Below are positions 25,901-38,200 of a stretch of DNA of 64,000 nucleotides, piece by piece. The stretch spans positions 141,448,121 to 141,512,120 of the forward strand of contig NC_135504.1 of the NCBI RefSeq assembly GCF_052857255.1, in the 5' to 3' direction. Position numbers and translations under genes: made by a program. Source of the stretch: Amblyomma americanum (lineage: Eukaryota > Arthropoda > Arachnida > Ixodida > Ixodidae). Position 1 is the first letter of the stretch. Each line of letters begins with the position of its first letter. The notes under the pieces are model-generated. The model worked only from the letters and a program-made list of their open reading frames with translations. It did no database searches and was not told where the DNA came from.

Positions 25901-27620
25901 ACTTCGCGTTGAAGAAACGGTGCGTTGGAAAAACTCCGCGTTCGAGAAACTCCGCGCTTGAAACACACCGCGCTGGAGAAACTCCGCGTTGGAGAAAGTC
26001 CGCGTCGGAGAAGGTCCGCGTTGGAGAAACTCCGCGTTGGAGAAACTCCGTGTTGTAGAAACTCCGCTTTGGAGAATCTTCGCGTTGAAGAAACGGCGCG
26101 TTGGAGATTCTCCGCGTTGGAGAAACTCCGCACTTGAAACACACCTTGCTGGAGAAACTCCGCGTTGGAGAAAGTCCGCGTTGGAGAAGGTCCGCGTTGG
26201 AGAAAGTCCGCGTTGGAGAAAGTCCGCGTTGGAGAAACTCCGCGTTGAAGAAAGTCCGCGTTGGAGAAAGTCCGCGCTGGAGAAACTCCGCGTTGTATAA
26301 ACTCCGCGATGAAGAAAGTCCGCGACGGACAAACTCCGCGATGGAGAAACTCCGCGTTGGAGAAAAGTCCGCTCTGGAGAAACTCTACGCTGGAGAAACT
26401 CCGCGATGGAGACACTCCGCGCTGGAGAAACTCCGCGCTGGAGAAACTCCGCGCTGGAGAAACTCCGTGTTGGGGAAACTTCGCGTTGGAGAAACGGTGC
26501 GTTGGAGAAGCTACGCGTTGGAGAAACTCCGCGCTTGAAACACACCACGGTGGAGAAACTCCGCGTTGCAGAAAGTCAGCGTTGGAGAAGGTCCGCGTTG
26601 GAGAAAGTCCGCGTTGGAGAAAGTCCGCGCTGGAGAAACTCCGCGTTGTATAAACTCCGCGCTGGAGAAACTCCGCGATGAAGAAAATCCGCGACGTACA
26701 AACTCCGCGATGGAGAAACTCCGCGTTGGAGAAAAGTCCGCTCTGGAGAAACTCTACGCTGGAGAAACTCCGCGCTGGAGCAACTCCGCGTTGGAGAAAC
26801 TCCGCGCTGGAGAAACTCCGTGCTGCATAAAATCTGCGCTTGAGAAACTCCGGGCTGGAGAAACTCCGCGCTGGAGAAACTCCGTGCTGGACAAACTCCG
26901 CGCTGGAGAAACTTCACGTTGGAGAAACTCCGCGTTGGAGAAACTCCGCGTTGGAGAAAGTCCGCGTTGGAGAAAGTCCGTGGTGGGGAAACTTCGCGTA
27001 GGAGAAACGGCGCGTTGGAGAAGCTCCGCGTTGGAGAAACACCGCGCTTGAAACACACCGCGCTGGAGAAACTCCGCGTTGGAGAAAGTCCGCGTTGGAG
27101 AAGGTCCGCGTTGGAGAAAGTCCGCGCTGGAGAAACTGCGCGTTGGAGAAACTGCGCGTTGGAGAAACTCCGCGATGGAGAAACTACGCGCTGGAGAAAC
27201 TACGCGTTTGAGAAACTACGCGTTTGAGAAACTCCGAACTGGAGAAACTCCGCGATGGAGACAATCCGCGCTGGAGAAACTCCGCGCTGAAGAAACTCCG
27301 TGTAGGAGAAACTCCGTGTTGGAGAAACTCCGCGTTGGAGAAACTCCGCTTTGGAGAAAGTCCGCGTTGGAGAAAGTCCGCGTTGGAGAGTCCGCGATGG
27401 AGAAACTCCGCGCTGGAGAAAAATCGGGCTGGAGAAACTCCGTGTTGGAGAAACTCCGTGTTTGAGAAACTCCGAACTGGAGAAGCTCCGCGCTGGAGAT
27501 TCTCCGCGGTGGAGAAACTCCGCGCTGGAGAAACTCCGTGTTGGAGAAACTCTGTGTTGGAGAAATTCCGCCTTGGAGAAACTTCGCTTTGAAGAAACGG
27601 CGCGTTGGAGAAACTCCGCG
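25901..27620. repeat. Second unit of the 1,824-bp tandem duplication
   Basis: Matches 24,077 to about 25,804 at an offset of 1,824. The match ends near 27,625, where this copy continues into CTCCGCGCTTGAAACA as in the left HOR, while the first unit continues into GTCC-type monomers. Confidence 0.85.
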
Positions 27621-29849
27621 TTAGAGAAACTCCGCGCTTGAAACACACCGCGCTGGACAAACTCCGCGTTAGAGAAAGTCCGCGTCGGAGAAGGTCCGCG
27701 TTGGAGAAAGTCCGCGTTGGAGAAAATCCGTGTTGTAGAAGCTCCGCCTTGGAGAAACTTCGCGTTGAAGAAACGGCGCGTTGGAGAAACTCCGCGTTCG
27801 AGAAACTCCGCGCTTGAAACACACCGCGCTGGAGAAACTCCGCGTTGGAGAAAGTCCGCGTCGGAGAAAGTCCGCGTTGGAGAAACTCCGCGTTGGAGAA
27901 ACTCCGTGTTGTAGAAACTCCGCGTTGGAGAAACTCCGCGTTGGAGAAAGTCCGCGTTGGAGAAATTCCGCGTTGGAGAGAGTCTGCGATGGAGAAATTC
28001 CGCGCTGGAGAAACTCCGCGTTTGAGAAACTCCGAACTCTAGAAACTCCGCGATGGAGACACTCCGCGCTGGAGAAATTCCGCGTTGGAAAAAGTCCGCT
28101 TTGGAGAAGATCCGCGTTGGAGAAAGTCCGCGTTGGAGAAAGTCCGCGTTGGAGAAACTCCGCGTTGAAGAAAGTCCGCGTTGGAGAAAGTCCGCGCTGG
28201 AGAAACTCCGCGTTGTATAAACTCCGCGATGAAGAAAGTCCGCGACGGACAAACTCCGCGATGGAGAAACTCCGCGTTGGAGAAAAGACCGCTCTGGAGA
28301 AACTCTACACTGGAGAAACTCCGCGCTGTAGCAACTCCGCGTTGGAGCAACTCCGCGCTGGAGAAACTCCGTGCTGGACAAACTCCGCGCTGGAGAAACT
28401 CCGTGTTGGAGAAAGTCCGCGTCGGAGAAGGTCCGCGTTGGAGAAAGTCCGCGTTGGAGAAAATCCGTGATGTAGAAACTCCGCCTTGGAGAAACTTCGC
28501 GTTGAAGAAACGGCGCGTTGGAGATACTCCGCGTTGGAGAAACTACGCGCTTGAAACACACCGCGCTGGAGAAACTACGCGTTGGAGAAAGTCCGCGTTG
28601 GAGAAGGTCCGCGTTGGAGAAACTTCGCTTTGAAGAAACGGCGCGTTGGAGAAACTCCGCGTTAGAGAAACTCCGCGCTTGAAACACACCGCGCTGGAGA
28701 AACTCCGCGTTGGAGAAAGTCCGCGTCGGAGAAGGTCCGCGTTGGAGAAAGTCCGTGTTGGAGAAAATCCGTGATGTAGAAACTCCGCCTTGGAGAAACT
28801 TCACGTTGAAGAAACGGCGCGTTGGAGATACTCCGCGTTGGAGAAACTAGGCGCTTGAAACACACCGCGCTGGAGAAACTCCGCGTTGGAGAAAGTCCGC
28901 GTTGGAGAAGGTCCGCGTTGGAGAAAGTCCGCGTTGGAGAAAGTCCGCGTTGGAGAAACTCCGCGTTGAAGTAAGTCCGCGCTGGAGAAACTCCGCGTTG
29001 TATAAACTCCGCGCTGGAGAAACTCCGCGATGGAGAACCTCCGCGACGGACAAACTCCGCGATGGAGAAACTCCGCGTTGGAGAAAAGTCAGCTCTGGAG
29101 AAACTCTACGCTGAAGAAACTCCGCGCTAGAGCAACTCCGCGTTCGAGAAACTCCGCGCTGGTGAAACTCCGTGCTGCATAAAATCTGGGCTGGAGAAAC
29201 TCCGGGCTGGAGAAACTCCGTGTTGGAGAAACTCCGCGCTGGAGAAACTTCGCGTTGGAGAAACTGCGCGTTGGAGAAACTCCGCGTTGGAGAAAGTCCG
29301 CGTTGGAGAAAGTCCGCGTTGGAGAGTGTCCGCGATGGAGAAACTCCGCGCTGGAGAAAGTCCGTGGTGGGGAAATTTCGCGTAGGAGAAACGGCGCGTT
29401 GGAGAAGCTCCGCGTTGGAGAAACACCGCGCTTGAAACACACCGCGCTGGAGAAACTCCGCGTTGGAGAAAGTCCGCGTTGGAGAAGGTCCGCGTTGGAG
29501 AAAGTCCGCGTTGGAGAAAGTCCGCGTTTGTGAGAGTCCGCGATGGAGAAACTCCGCGCTGGAGAAACTGCGCGTTTGAGAAACTCCGAACTGGAGAAAC
29601 TCCCCGATGGAGACAATCCGCGCTGGAGAAACTCCGCGCTGAAGAAACTCCGTGTAGGAGAAACTCCGTGTTGGAGAAACTCCGCGTTGGAGAAACTCCG
29701 CACTTGAAACACACCGCGCTGGAGAAACTCCGCGTTGGAGAAAGTCCGCGTTGGAGAAGGTCCGCGTTGGAGAAAGTCCGCGTTGGAGAAAGTCCGCGTT
29801 GGAGAAACTCCGCGTTGAAGAAAGTCCGCGTTGGAGAAAGTCCGCGCTG
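27620..29849. repeat. Mosaic satellite block built from three parts of the left HOR
   Basis: About 27,605-27,912 follows the variant order of 1,208-1,515. After about 27,925 it follows 12,830 to about 14,660 (offset 15,093, then 15,109 after about 29,170). At about 29,700 it switches again, to the order seen at about 9,550-9,700. Each switch keeps the 16-bp register, as expected for exchange between misaligned monomers. No other sequence is present. Confidence 0.75.
27905..27930. other. In-register junction with loss of about 770 bp
   Basis: The unit GTTGTAGAAACTCCGC is followed in the left HOR (about 1,511) by TTTGGAGAAACTTCG. Here it is followed by the GTTGG units that normally lie at about 2,290. 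The offset to the first copy changes from 26,397 to 25,627. Confidence 0.72.
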
Positions 29850-31020
29850 GAGAAACTCCGCGTTGTATAAACTCCGCGAAGAAGAAAGTCCGCGACGGAC
29901 AAACTCCGCGATGGAGAAACTCCGCGTTGGAGAAAAGTCCGCTCTGGAGAAACTCTACGCTGGAGAAACTCCGCGATGGAGACACTCCGCGCTGGAGAAA
30001 CTCCGCGCTGGAGAAACTCCGTGTTGGGGAAACTTCGCGTTGGAGAAACGGTGCGTTGGAGAAGCTCCGCGTTGGAGAAACTCCGCGCTTGAAACACACC
30101 ACGCTGGAGAAACTCCGCGTTGGAGAAAGTCCGCGTTGGAGAAGGTCCGCGTTGGAGAAAGTCCGCGTTGGAGAAAGTCCGCGCTGGAGAAACTCCGCGA
30201 TGAAGAAAGTCCGCGACGGACAAACTCCGCGATGGAGAAACTCCGCGTTGGAGAAAAGTCCGCTCTGGAGAAACTCTACGCTGGAGAAACTCCGCGCTGG
30301 AGCAACTCCGCGTTGGAGAAACTCCGTGCTGGAGAAACTTCGCGTTGGAGAAACTGCGCGTTGGAGAAACTCCGCGTTGGAGAAACTCCGCGTTGGAGAA
30401 AGTCCGCGTTGGAGAAATTCCGCGTTGGAGAGAGTCTGCGATGGAGAAATTCCGCGCTGGAGATACTCCGCGTTTGAGAAACTCCGAACTCTAGAAACTC
30501 CGCGATGGAGACACTCCGCGCTGGAGAAATTCCGCGTTGGAAAAAGTCCGCTTTGGAGAAGATCCGCGTTGGAGAAAGTCCGCGTTGGAGAAAGTCTGCG
30601 TTGGAGAAACTCCGCGTTGAAGAAAGTCCGCGTTGGAGAAAGTCCGCGCTGGAGAAACTCCGCGTTGTATAAACTCCGCGATGAAGAAAGTCCGCGACGG
30701 ACAAACTCCGCGATGGAGAAACTCCGCGTTGGAGAAAAGACCGCTCTGGAGAAACTCTACACTGGAGAAACTCCGCGCTGTAGCAACTCCGCGTTGGAGC
30801 AACTCCGCGCTGGAGAAACTCCGTGCTGGACAAACTCCGCGCTGGAGAAACTCCGTGTTGGAGAAAGTCCGCGTCGGAGAAGGTCCGCGTTGGAGAAAGT
30901 CCGCGTTGGAGAAAATCCGTGATGTAGAAACTCCGCCTTGGAGAAACTTCGCGTTGAAGAAAAGGCGCGTTGGAGATACTCCGCGTTGGAGAAACTACGC
31001 GCTTGAAACACACCGCGCTG
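29850..31020. repeat. First unit of a 1.17-1.19 kb tandem duplication
   Basis: Diagnostic units (GTTGTATAAACTCC at 29,861; TCTAGA near 30,490; the 17-bp unit) recur 1,171 bp downstream at first, and 1,187 bp downstream after about 30,320. The change of 16 bp is one extra monomer in the second unit. A base change here turns GATGAAG into GAAGAAG near 29,878. Confidence 0.85.
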
Positions 31021-32217
31021 GAGAAACTCCGCGTTGTATAAACTCCGCGATGAAGAAAGTCCGCGACGGACAAACTCCGCGATGGAGAAACTCCGCGTTG
31101 GAGAAAAGTCCGCTCTGGAGAAACTCTACGCTGGAGAAACTCCGCGATGGAGACACTCCGCGCTGGAGAAACTCCGCGCTGGAGAAACTCCGTGTTGGGG
31201 AAGCTTCGCGTTGGAGAAACGGTGCGTTGGAGAAGCTCCGCGTTGGAGAAACTCCGCGCTTGAAACACACCACGCTGGAGAAACTCCGCGTTGGAGAAAG
31301 TCCGCGTTGGAGAAGGTCCGCGTTGGAGAAAGTCCGCGTTGGAGAAAGTCCGCGCTGGAGAAACTCCGCGATGAAGAAAGTCCGCGACGGACAAACTCCG
31401 CGATGGAGAAACTCCGCGTTGGAGAAAAGTCCGCTCTGGAGAAACTCTACGCTGGAGAAACTCCGCGCTGGAGCAACTCCGCGTTGGAGAAACTCCGCGC
31501 TGGAGAAACTCCGTGCTGGAGAAACTTCGCGTTGGAGAAACTGCGCGTTGGAGAAACTCCGCGTTGGAGAAACTCCGCGTTGGAGAAAGTCCGCGTTGGA
31601 GAAATTCCGCGTTGGAGAGAGTCTGCGATGGAGAAATTCCGCGCTGGAGAAACTCCGCGTTTGAGAAACTCCGAACTCTAGAAACTCCGCGATGGAGACA
31701 CTCCGCGCTGGAGAAATTCCGCGTTGGAAAAAGTCCGCTTTGGAGAAGATCCGCGTTGGAGAAAGTCCGCGTTGGAGAAAGTCCGCGTTGGAGAAACTCC
31801 GCGTTGAAGAAAGTCCGCGTTGGAGAAAGTCCGCGCTGGAGAAACTCCGCGTTGTATAAACTCCGCGATGAAGAAAGTCCGCGACGGACAAACTCCGCGA
31901 TGGAGAAACTCCGCGTTGGAGAAAAGACCGCTCTGGAGAAACTCTACACTGGAGAAACTCCGCGCTGTAGCAACTCCGCGTTGGAGCAACTCCGCGCTGG
32001 AGAAACTCCGTGCTGGACAAACTCCGCGCTGGAGAAACTCCGTGTTGGAGAAAGTCCGCGTCGGAGAAGGTCCGCGTTGGAGAAAGTCCGCGTTGGAGAA
32101 AATCCGTGATGTAGAAACTCCGCCTTGGAGAAACTTCGCGTTGAAGAAACGGCGCGTTGGAGATACTCCGCGTTGGAGAAACTACGCGCTTGAAACACAC
32201 CGCGCTGGAGAAACTCC
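31021..32217. repeat. Second unit of the 1.17-1.19 kb tandem duplication
   Basis: Matches 29,850-31,030 at offsets of 1,171 then 1,187; the TCTAGA marker at 31,677 is 1,187 bp after the one at 30,490. The correspondence ends near 32,217. There the first unit had returned to the GTTGTATAAAC unit, and this one runs on into GTCC-type monomers. Confidence 0.85.
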
Positions 32218-35200
32218 GCGTTGGAGAAAGTCCGCGTTGGAGAAGGTCCGCGTTGGAGAAACTTCGCTTTGAAGAAACGGCGCGTTGGAGAAACTCCGCG
32301 TTAGAGAAACTCCGCGCTTGAAACACACCGCGCTGGAGACTCCGCGTTGGAGAAAGTCCGCGTCGGAGAAGGTCCGCGTTGGAGAAAGTCCGTGTTGGAG
32401 AAAATCCGTGATGTAGAAACTCCGCCTTGGAGAAACTTCACGTTGAAGAAACGGCGCGTTGGAGATACTCCGCGTTGGAGAAACTAGGCGCTTGAAACAC
32501 ACCGCGCTGGAGAAACTCCGCGTTGGAGAAAGTCCGCGTTGGAGAAGGTCCGCGTTGGAGAAAGTCCGCGTTGGAGAAAGTCCGCGTTGAAGAAAGTCCG
32601 CGCTGGAGAAACTCCGCGTTGTATAAACTCCGCGCTGGAGAAACTCCGCGATGGAGAACCTCCGCGACGGACAAACTCCGCGATGGAGAAACTCCGCGTT
32701 GGAGAAAAGTCAGCTCTGGAGAAACTCTACGCTGAAGAAACTCCGCGCTAGAGCAACTCCGCGTTCGAGAAACTCCGCGCTGGAGAAACTCCGTGCTGCA
32801 TAAAATCTGGGCTGGAGAAACTCCGGGCTGGAGAAACTCCGTGTTGGAGAAACTCCGCGCTGGAGAAACTTCGCGTTGGAGAAACTGCGCGTTGGAGAAA
32901 CTCCGCGTTGGAGAAAGTCTGCGTTGGAGAAAGTCCGCGTTGGAGAGTGTCCGCGATGGAGAAACTCCGCGCTGGAGGAAGTCCGTTGTGGGGAAACTTC
33001 GCGTAGGAGAAACGGCGCGTTGGAGAAGCTCCGCGTTGGAGAAACACCGCGCTTGAAACACACCGCGCTGGAGAAACTCCGCGTTGGAGAAAGTCCGCGT
33101 TGGAGAAGGTCCGCGTTGGAGAAAGTCCGCGTTGGAGAAAGTCCGCGCTGGAGAAACTGCGCGTTGGAGAAACTGCGCGTTGGAGAAACTCCGCGTTGGA
33201 GAAACTCTGCGTTGGAGAAAGTCCGCGTTGGAGAAAGTCCGCGTTGGTGAGAGTCCGCGATGGAGAAACTCCGCGCTGGAGAAACTGCGCGTTTGAGAAA
33301 CTCCGAACTGGAGAAACTCCGCGATGGAGACAATCCGCGCTGGAGAAACTCCGCGCTGAAGAAACTCCGTGTAGGAGAAACTCCGTGTTGGAGAAACTCC
33401 GCGTTGGAGAAACTCCGCTTTGGAGAAAGTCCGCGTTGGAGAAAGTCCGCGTTGGAGAGTCCGCGATGGAGAAACTCCGCGCTGGAGAAAAATCGGGCTG
33501 GAGAAACTCCGTGTTGGAGAAACTCCGCGTTTGAGAAACTCCGAACTGGAGAAGCTCCGCGCTGGAGATTCTCCGCGGTGGAGAAACTCCGCGCTGGAGA
33601 AACTCCGTGTTGGAGAAACTCTGTGTTGGAGAAATTCCGCCTTGGAGAAACTTCGCTTTGAAGAAACGGCGCGTTGGAGAAACTCCGCGTTAGAGAAACT
33701 CCGCGCTTGAAACACACCGCGCTGGAGAAACTCCGCGTTAGAGAAAGTCCGCGTCGGAGAAGGTCCGCGTTGGAGAAAGTCCGCGTTGGAGAAAATCCGT
33801 GTTGTAGAAACTCCGCCTTGGAGAAACTTCGCGTTGAAGAAACGGCGCGTTGGAAAAACTCCGCGTTCGAGAAACTCCGCGCTTGAAACACACCGCGCTG
33901 GAGAAACTCCGCGTTGGAGAAAGTCCGCGTCGGAGAAGGTCCGCGTTGGAGAAACTCCGTGTTGTAGAAACTCCGCTTTGGAGAAACTTCGCGTTGAAGA
34001 AACGGCGCGTTGGAGATTCTCCGCATTGGAGAAACTCCGCACTTGAAACACACCTTGCTGGAGAAACTCCGCGTTGGAGAAAGTCCGCGTTGGAGAAGGT
34101 CCGCGTTGGAGAAAGTCCGCGTTGGAGAAAGTCCGCGTTGGAGAAACTCCGCGTTGAAGAAAGTCCGCGTTGGAGAAAGTCCGCGCTGGAGAAATTCCGC
34201 GTTGTATAAACTCCGCGATGAAGAAAGTCCGCGTTGGAGAAGGTCCGCGTTGGAGAAAGTCCGCGCTGGAGAAACTCCGCGTTGTATAAACTCCGCGCTG
34301 GAGAAACTCCGCGATGAAGAAAATCCGCGACGGACAAACTCCGCGATGGAGAAACTCCGCGTTGGAGAAAAGTCCACTCTGGAGAAACTCTACGCTGGAG
34401 AAACTCCGCGCTGGAGCAACTCCGCGTTGGAGAAACTCCGCGCTGGAGAAACTCCGTGCTGCATAAAATCTGCGCTGGAGAAACTCCGGGCTGGAGAAAC
34501 TCCGCGCTGGAGAAACTCCGTGCTGGACAAACTCCGCGCTGGAGAAACTTCGCGTTGGATAAACTCCGCGTTGGAGAAACTCCGCGTTGGAGAAAGTCCG
34601 TGTTGGAGAAAGTCCGCGTTGGAGAGTGTCCTCGATGGAGAAACTCCGCGCTGGAGAAACTCCGTGGTGGGGAAACTTCGCGTTTGAGAATCTCCGAACT
34701 CTAGAAACTCCGCGATGGAGACACTCCGCGCTGGAGAAACTCCGCGTTGGAGAAAGTCCGCGTTGGAGAAGATCCGCGTTGGAGAAAGTCCGCGTTGGAG
34801 AAAGTCCGCGTTGGAGAAACTCCGCGTTGAAGAAAGTCCGCGTTGGAGAAAGTCCGCGCTGGAGAAATTCCGCGTTGTATAAACTCCGCGATGAAGAAAG
34901 TCCGCGACGGACAAACTCCGCGATGGAGAAACTCCGCGTTGGAGAAAAGACCGGTCTGGAGAAACTCTACACTGGAGAAACTCCGCGCTGTAGCAACTCC
35001 GCGTTGGAGAAACTCCGCGCTGGAGAAACTCCGTGCTGGACAAACTCCGCGCTGGAGAAACTCCGCGTTGGAGAAACTCTGCGGTGGAGAAACTCCGTGC
35101 TGGACAAAGTCCGCGCTGGAGAAACTCCGTGTTGGAGAAACTCCGCGCTGGAGAAACTTCGCGTTGGAGAAACTGCGCGTTGGAGAAACTTCGCGTTGAA

Positions 35201-38200
35201 TAAACGGCGCGTTGGAGATACTCCGCGTTGGAGAAACTACGCGCTTGAAACACACCGCGCTGGAGAAACTCCGCGTTGGAGAAAGTCCGCGTTGGAGAAA
35301 GTCCGCGTTGTAGAAAGTCCGCGTTGGAGAAACTCCGCGTTGGATAAACTCCGCGCTTTAGAAACTCCGCGTTGGAGAAAGTCCGCGTCGGAGAAGGTCC
35401 GCGTTGGAGAAACTCCGCGTTGGAGAAACTCCGTGTTGTAGAAACTCCGCTTTGGAGAAACTTCGCGTTGAAGAAACGGCGCGTTGGAGATTCTCCGCGT
35501 TGGAGAAACTCCGCACTTGAAACACACCGCGCTGGAGAAACTCCGCGTTGGAGAAAGTCCGCGTTGGAGAAGGTCCGCGTTGGAGAAAGTCCGCGTTGGA
35601 GAAAGTCCGCGTTGGAGAAACTCCGCGTTGAAGAAAGTCCGCGTTGGAGAAAGTCCGCGCTGGAGAAACTCCGCGTTGTATAAACTCCGCGATGAAGAAA
35701 GTCCGCGACGGACAAACTCCGCGATGGAGAAACTCCGCGTTGGAAAAAGTCCGCTCTGGAGAAACTCTACGCTGGAGAAACTCCGCGATGGAGACACTCC
35801 GCGCTGGAGAAACTCCGCGCTGGAGAAACTCCGCGCTGGAGAAACTCCGCGCTGGAGAAACTCCGTGTTTGGGAAACTTCGCGTTGGAGAAACGGTGCGT
35901 TGGAGAAGCTCCGCGTTGGAGAAACTCCGCGCTTGAAACACACCGCGCTGGTGAAACTCCGCGTTGGAGAAAGTCCGCGTTGGAGAAGGTCCGCGTTGGA
36001 GAAAGTCCGCGCTGGAGAAACTCCGCGTTGTATAAACTCCGCGCTGGAGAAACTCCGCGATGGAGAACCTCCGCGACGGACAAACTCCGCGATGGAGAAA
36101 CTCCACGTTGGAGAAAAGTCTGCTCTGGAGAAACTCTACGATGAAGAAACTCCGCGCTAGAGCAACTCCGCGTTCGAGAAACTCCGCGCTGGAGAAACTC
36201 CGTGCTGCATAAAATCTGCGCTTGAGAAACTCCGGGCTGGAGAAACTCCGTGTTGGAGAAACTCCGCGCTGGAGAAACTTCGCGTTGGAGAAACTGCGCG
36301 TTGGAGAAACTCCGCGTTGGAGAAACTCCGCGTTGGAGAAAGTCCGCGTTGGAGAAAGTCCGCGTTGGAGAGTGTCCGCGATGGAGAAACTCCGCGCGGG
36401 AGAAACTCCGTGGTGGGGAAACTTCGCGTAGGAGAAACGGCGCGTTGGAGAAGCTCCGCGTTGGAAAAACACCGCGCTTGAAACACACCGCGCTGGAGAA
36501 ACTCCGCGTTGGAGAAAGTCCGCGTTGGAGAAGGTCCGCGTTGGAGAAAGTCCGCGTTGGAGAAAGTCCGCGCTGGAGAAACTCCGCGTTGTATAAACTC
36601 CGCGGTGGAGAAACTCCGCGATGAAGAAACTCCGCGTTGGAGAAAATTCCGCTCTGGAGAAACTCTACGCTGGAGAAACTCCGCGCTATAGCAACTCCGC
36701 GTTGGAGAAACTCCGTGCTGGAGAAACTCCGTGCTGCATAAAATCTGTGCTGGAGAAACTCCGGGCTGGAGAAACTCCGCGCTGGAGAAACTCCGTGCTG
36801 GACAAACTCCGCGCTGGAGAAACTCCGTGTTGGAGAAACTCCGCGCTGGAGAAACTTCGCGTTGGAGAAACTGCGCGTTGGAGAAACTCCGCGTTGGAGA
36901 AACTCCGCGTTGGAGAAAGTCCGCGTTGGAGAGAGTCCGCGATGAAAAAATTTCGCGCTGGAGAAACTCCGCGTTTGAGAAACTCCGAACTGGAGAAACT
37001 CCGCGATGGAGAAACTCCGCGCTGGAGAAACTCCGCGATGGAGACACTCCGCGCTGGAGAAACTGCGTGTTCGGGAAAATTCGCGTTGGAGAAACGGCGC
37101 GTTGGAGAAGCTCCGCGTTGGAGAAACTCCGCGCTTGAAACACACCGCGCTGGAGAAACTCCGCGTTGGAGAAGGTCCGCGTTGGAGAATGTCCGCGTTG
37201 GAGAAAGTCCGCGCTGGAGAAACTCCGCGTTGGATAAACTCCGCGCTGGAGAAACTCCGCGTTGGAGAAAGTCCGCGTCGGAGAAGGTCCGCGTTGGAGA
37301 AACTCGGCGTTGGAGAAACTCCGTGTTGTGGAAACTCCGCTTTGGAGAAACTTCGCGTTGAAGAAACGGCGCGTTGGAGATTCTCCGCGTTGGCGAAACT
37401 CCGCACTTGAAACACACCGCGCTGGAGAAACTCCGCGCTGGAGAAACTCCGTGTTGGGGAAACTTCGCGTTGGAGAAACGGTGCGTTGGAGAAGCTCCGC
37501 GTTGGAGAAACTCCGCGCTTGAAACACACCGCGCTGGCGAAACTCCGCGTTGGAGAAAGTCCGCGTTGGAGAAGGTCCGCGTTGGAGAAAGTCCGCGCTG
37601 GAGAAACTCCGCGTTGTATAAACTCCGCGCTGGAGAAACTCCGCGATGGAGAACCTCCGCGACGGACAAACTCCGCGATGGAGAAACTCCACGTTGGAGA
37701 AAAGTCCGCTCTGGAGAAACTCTACGCTGAAGAAACTCCGCGCAAGAGCAACTCCGCGTTCGAGAAACTCCGCGCTGGAGAAACTCTGTGCTGCATAAAA
37801 TCTGCGCTTGAGAAACTCCGGGCTGGAGAAACTCCGTGTTGGAGAAACTCCGCGCTGGAGAAACTTCGCGTTGGAGAAACTGCGCGTTGGAGAAACTCCG
37901 CGTTGGAGAATGTCCGCGTTGGAGAAAGTCCGCGTTGGAGAGTGTCCGCGATGGAGAAACTCCGCGCTGGAGAAACTCCGTGGTGGCGAAACTTCGCGTA
38001 GGAGAAACGGCGCGTTGGAGAAGCTCCGCGTTGGAAAAACACCGCGCTATAAACACACCACGCTGGAGAAACTCCGCGTTGGAGAAAGTCCGCGTTGGAG
38101 AAGGTCCGCGTTGGAGAAAGTCCGCGTTGGAGAAAGTCCGCGCTGGAGAAACTCCGCGTTGTATAAACTCCGCGGTGGAGAAACTCCGCGACGAAGAAAG

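Noticed and set aside
36941..36960. AT-rich GATGAAAAAATTTCGCG unit as a regulatory site or origin
   Set aside because: It is a short monomer variant repeated at HOR-determined intervals in the right half, with nothing around it that suggests function.
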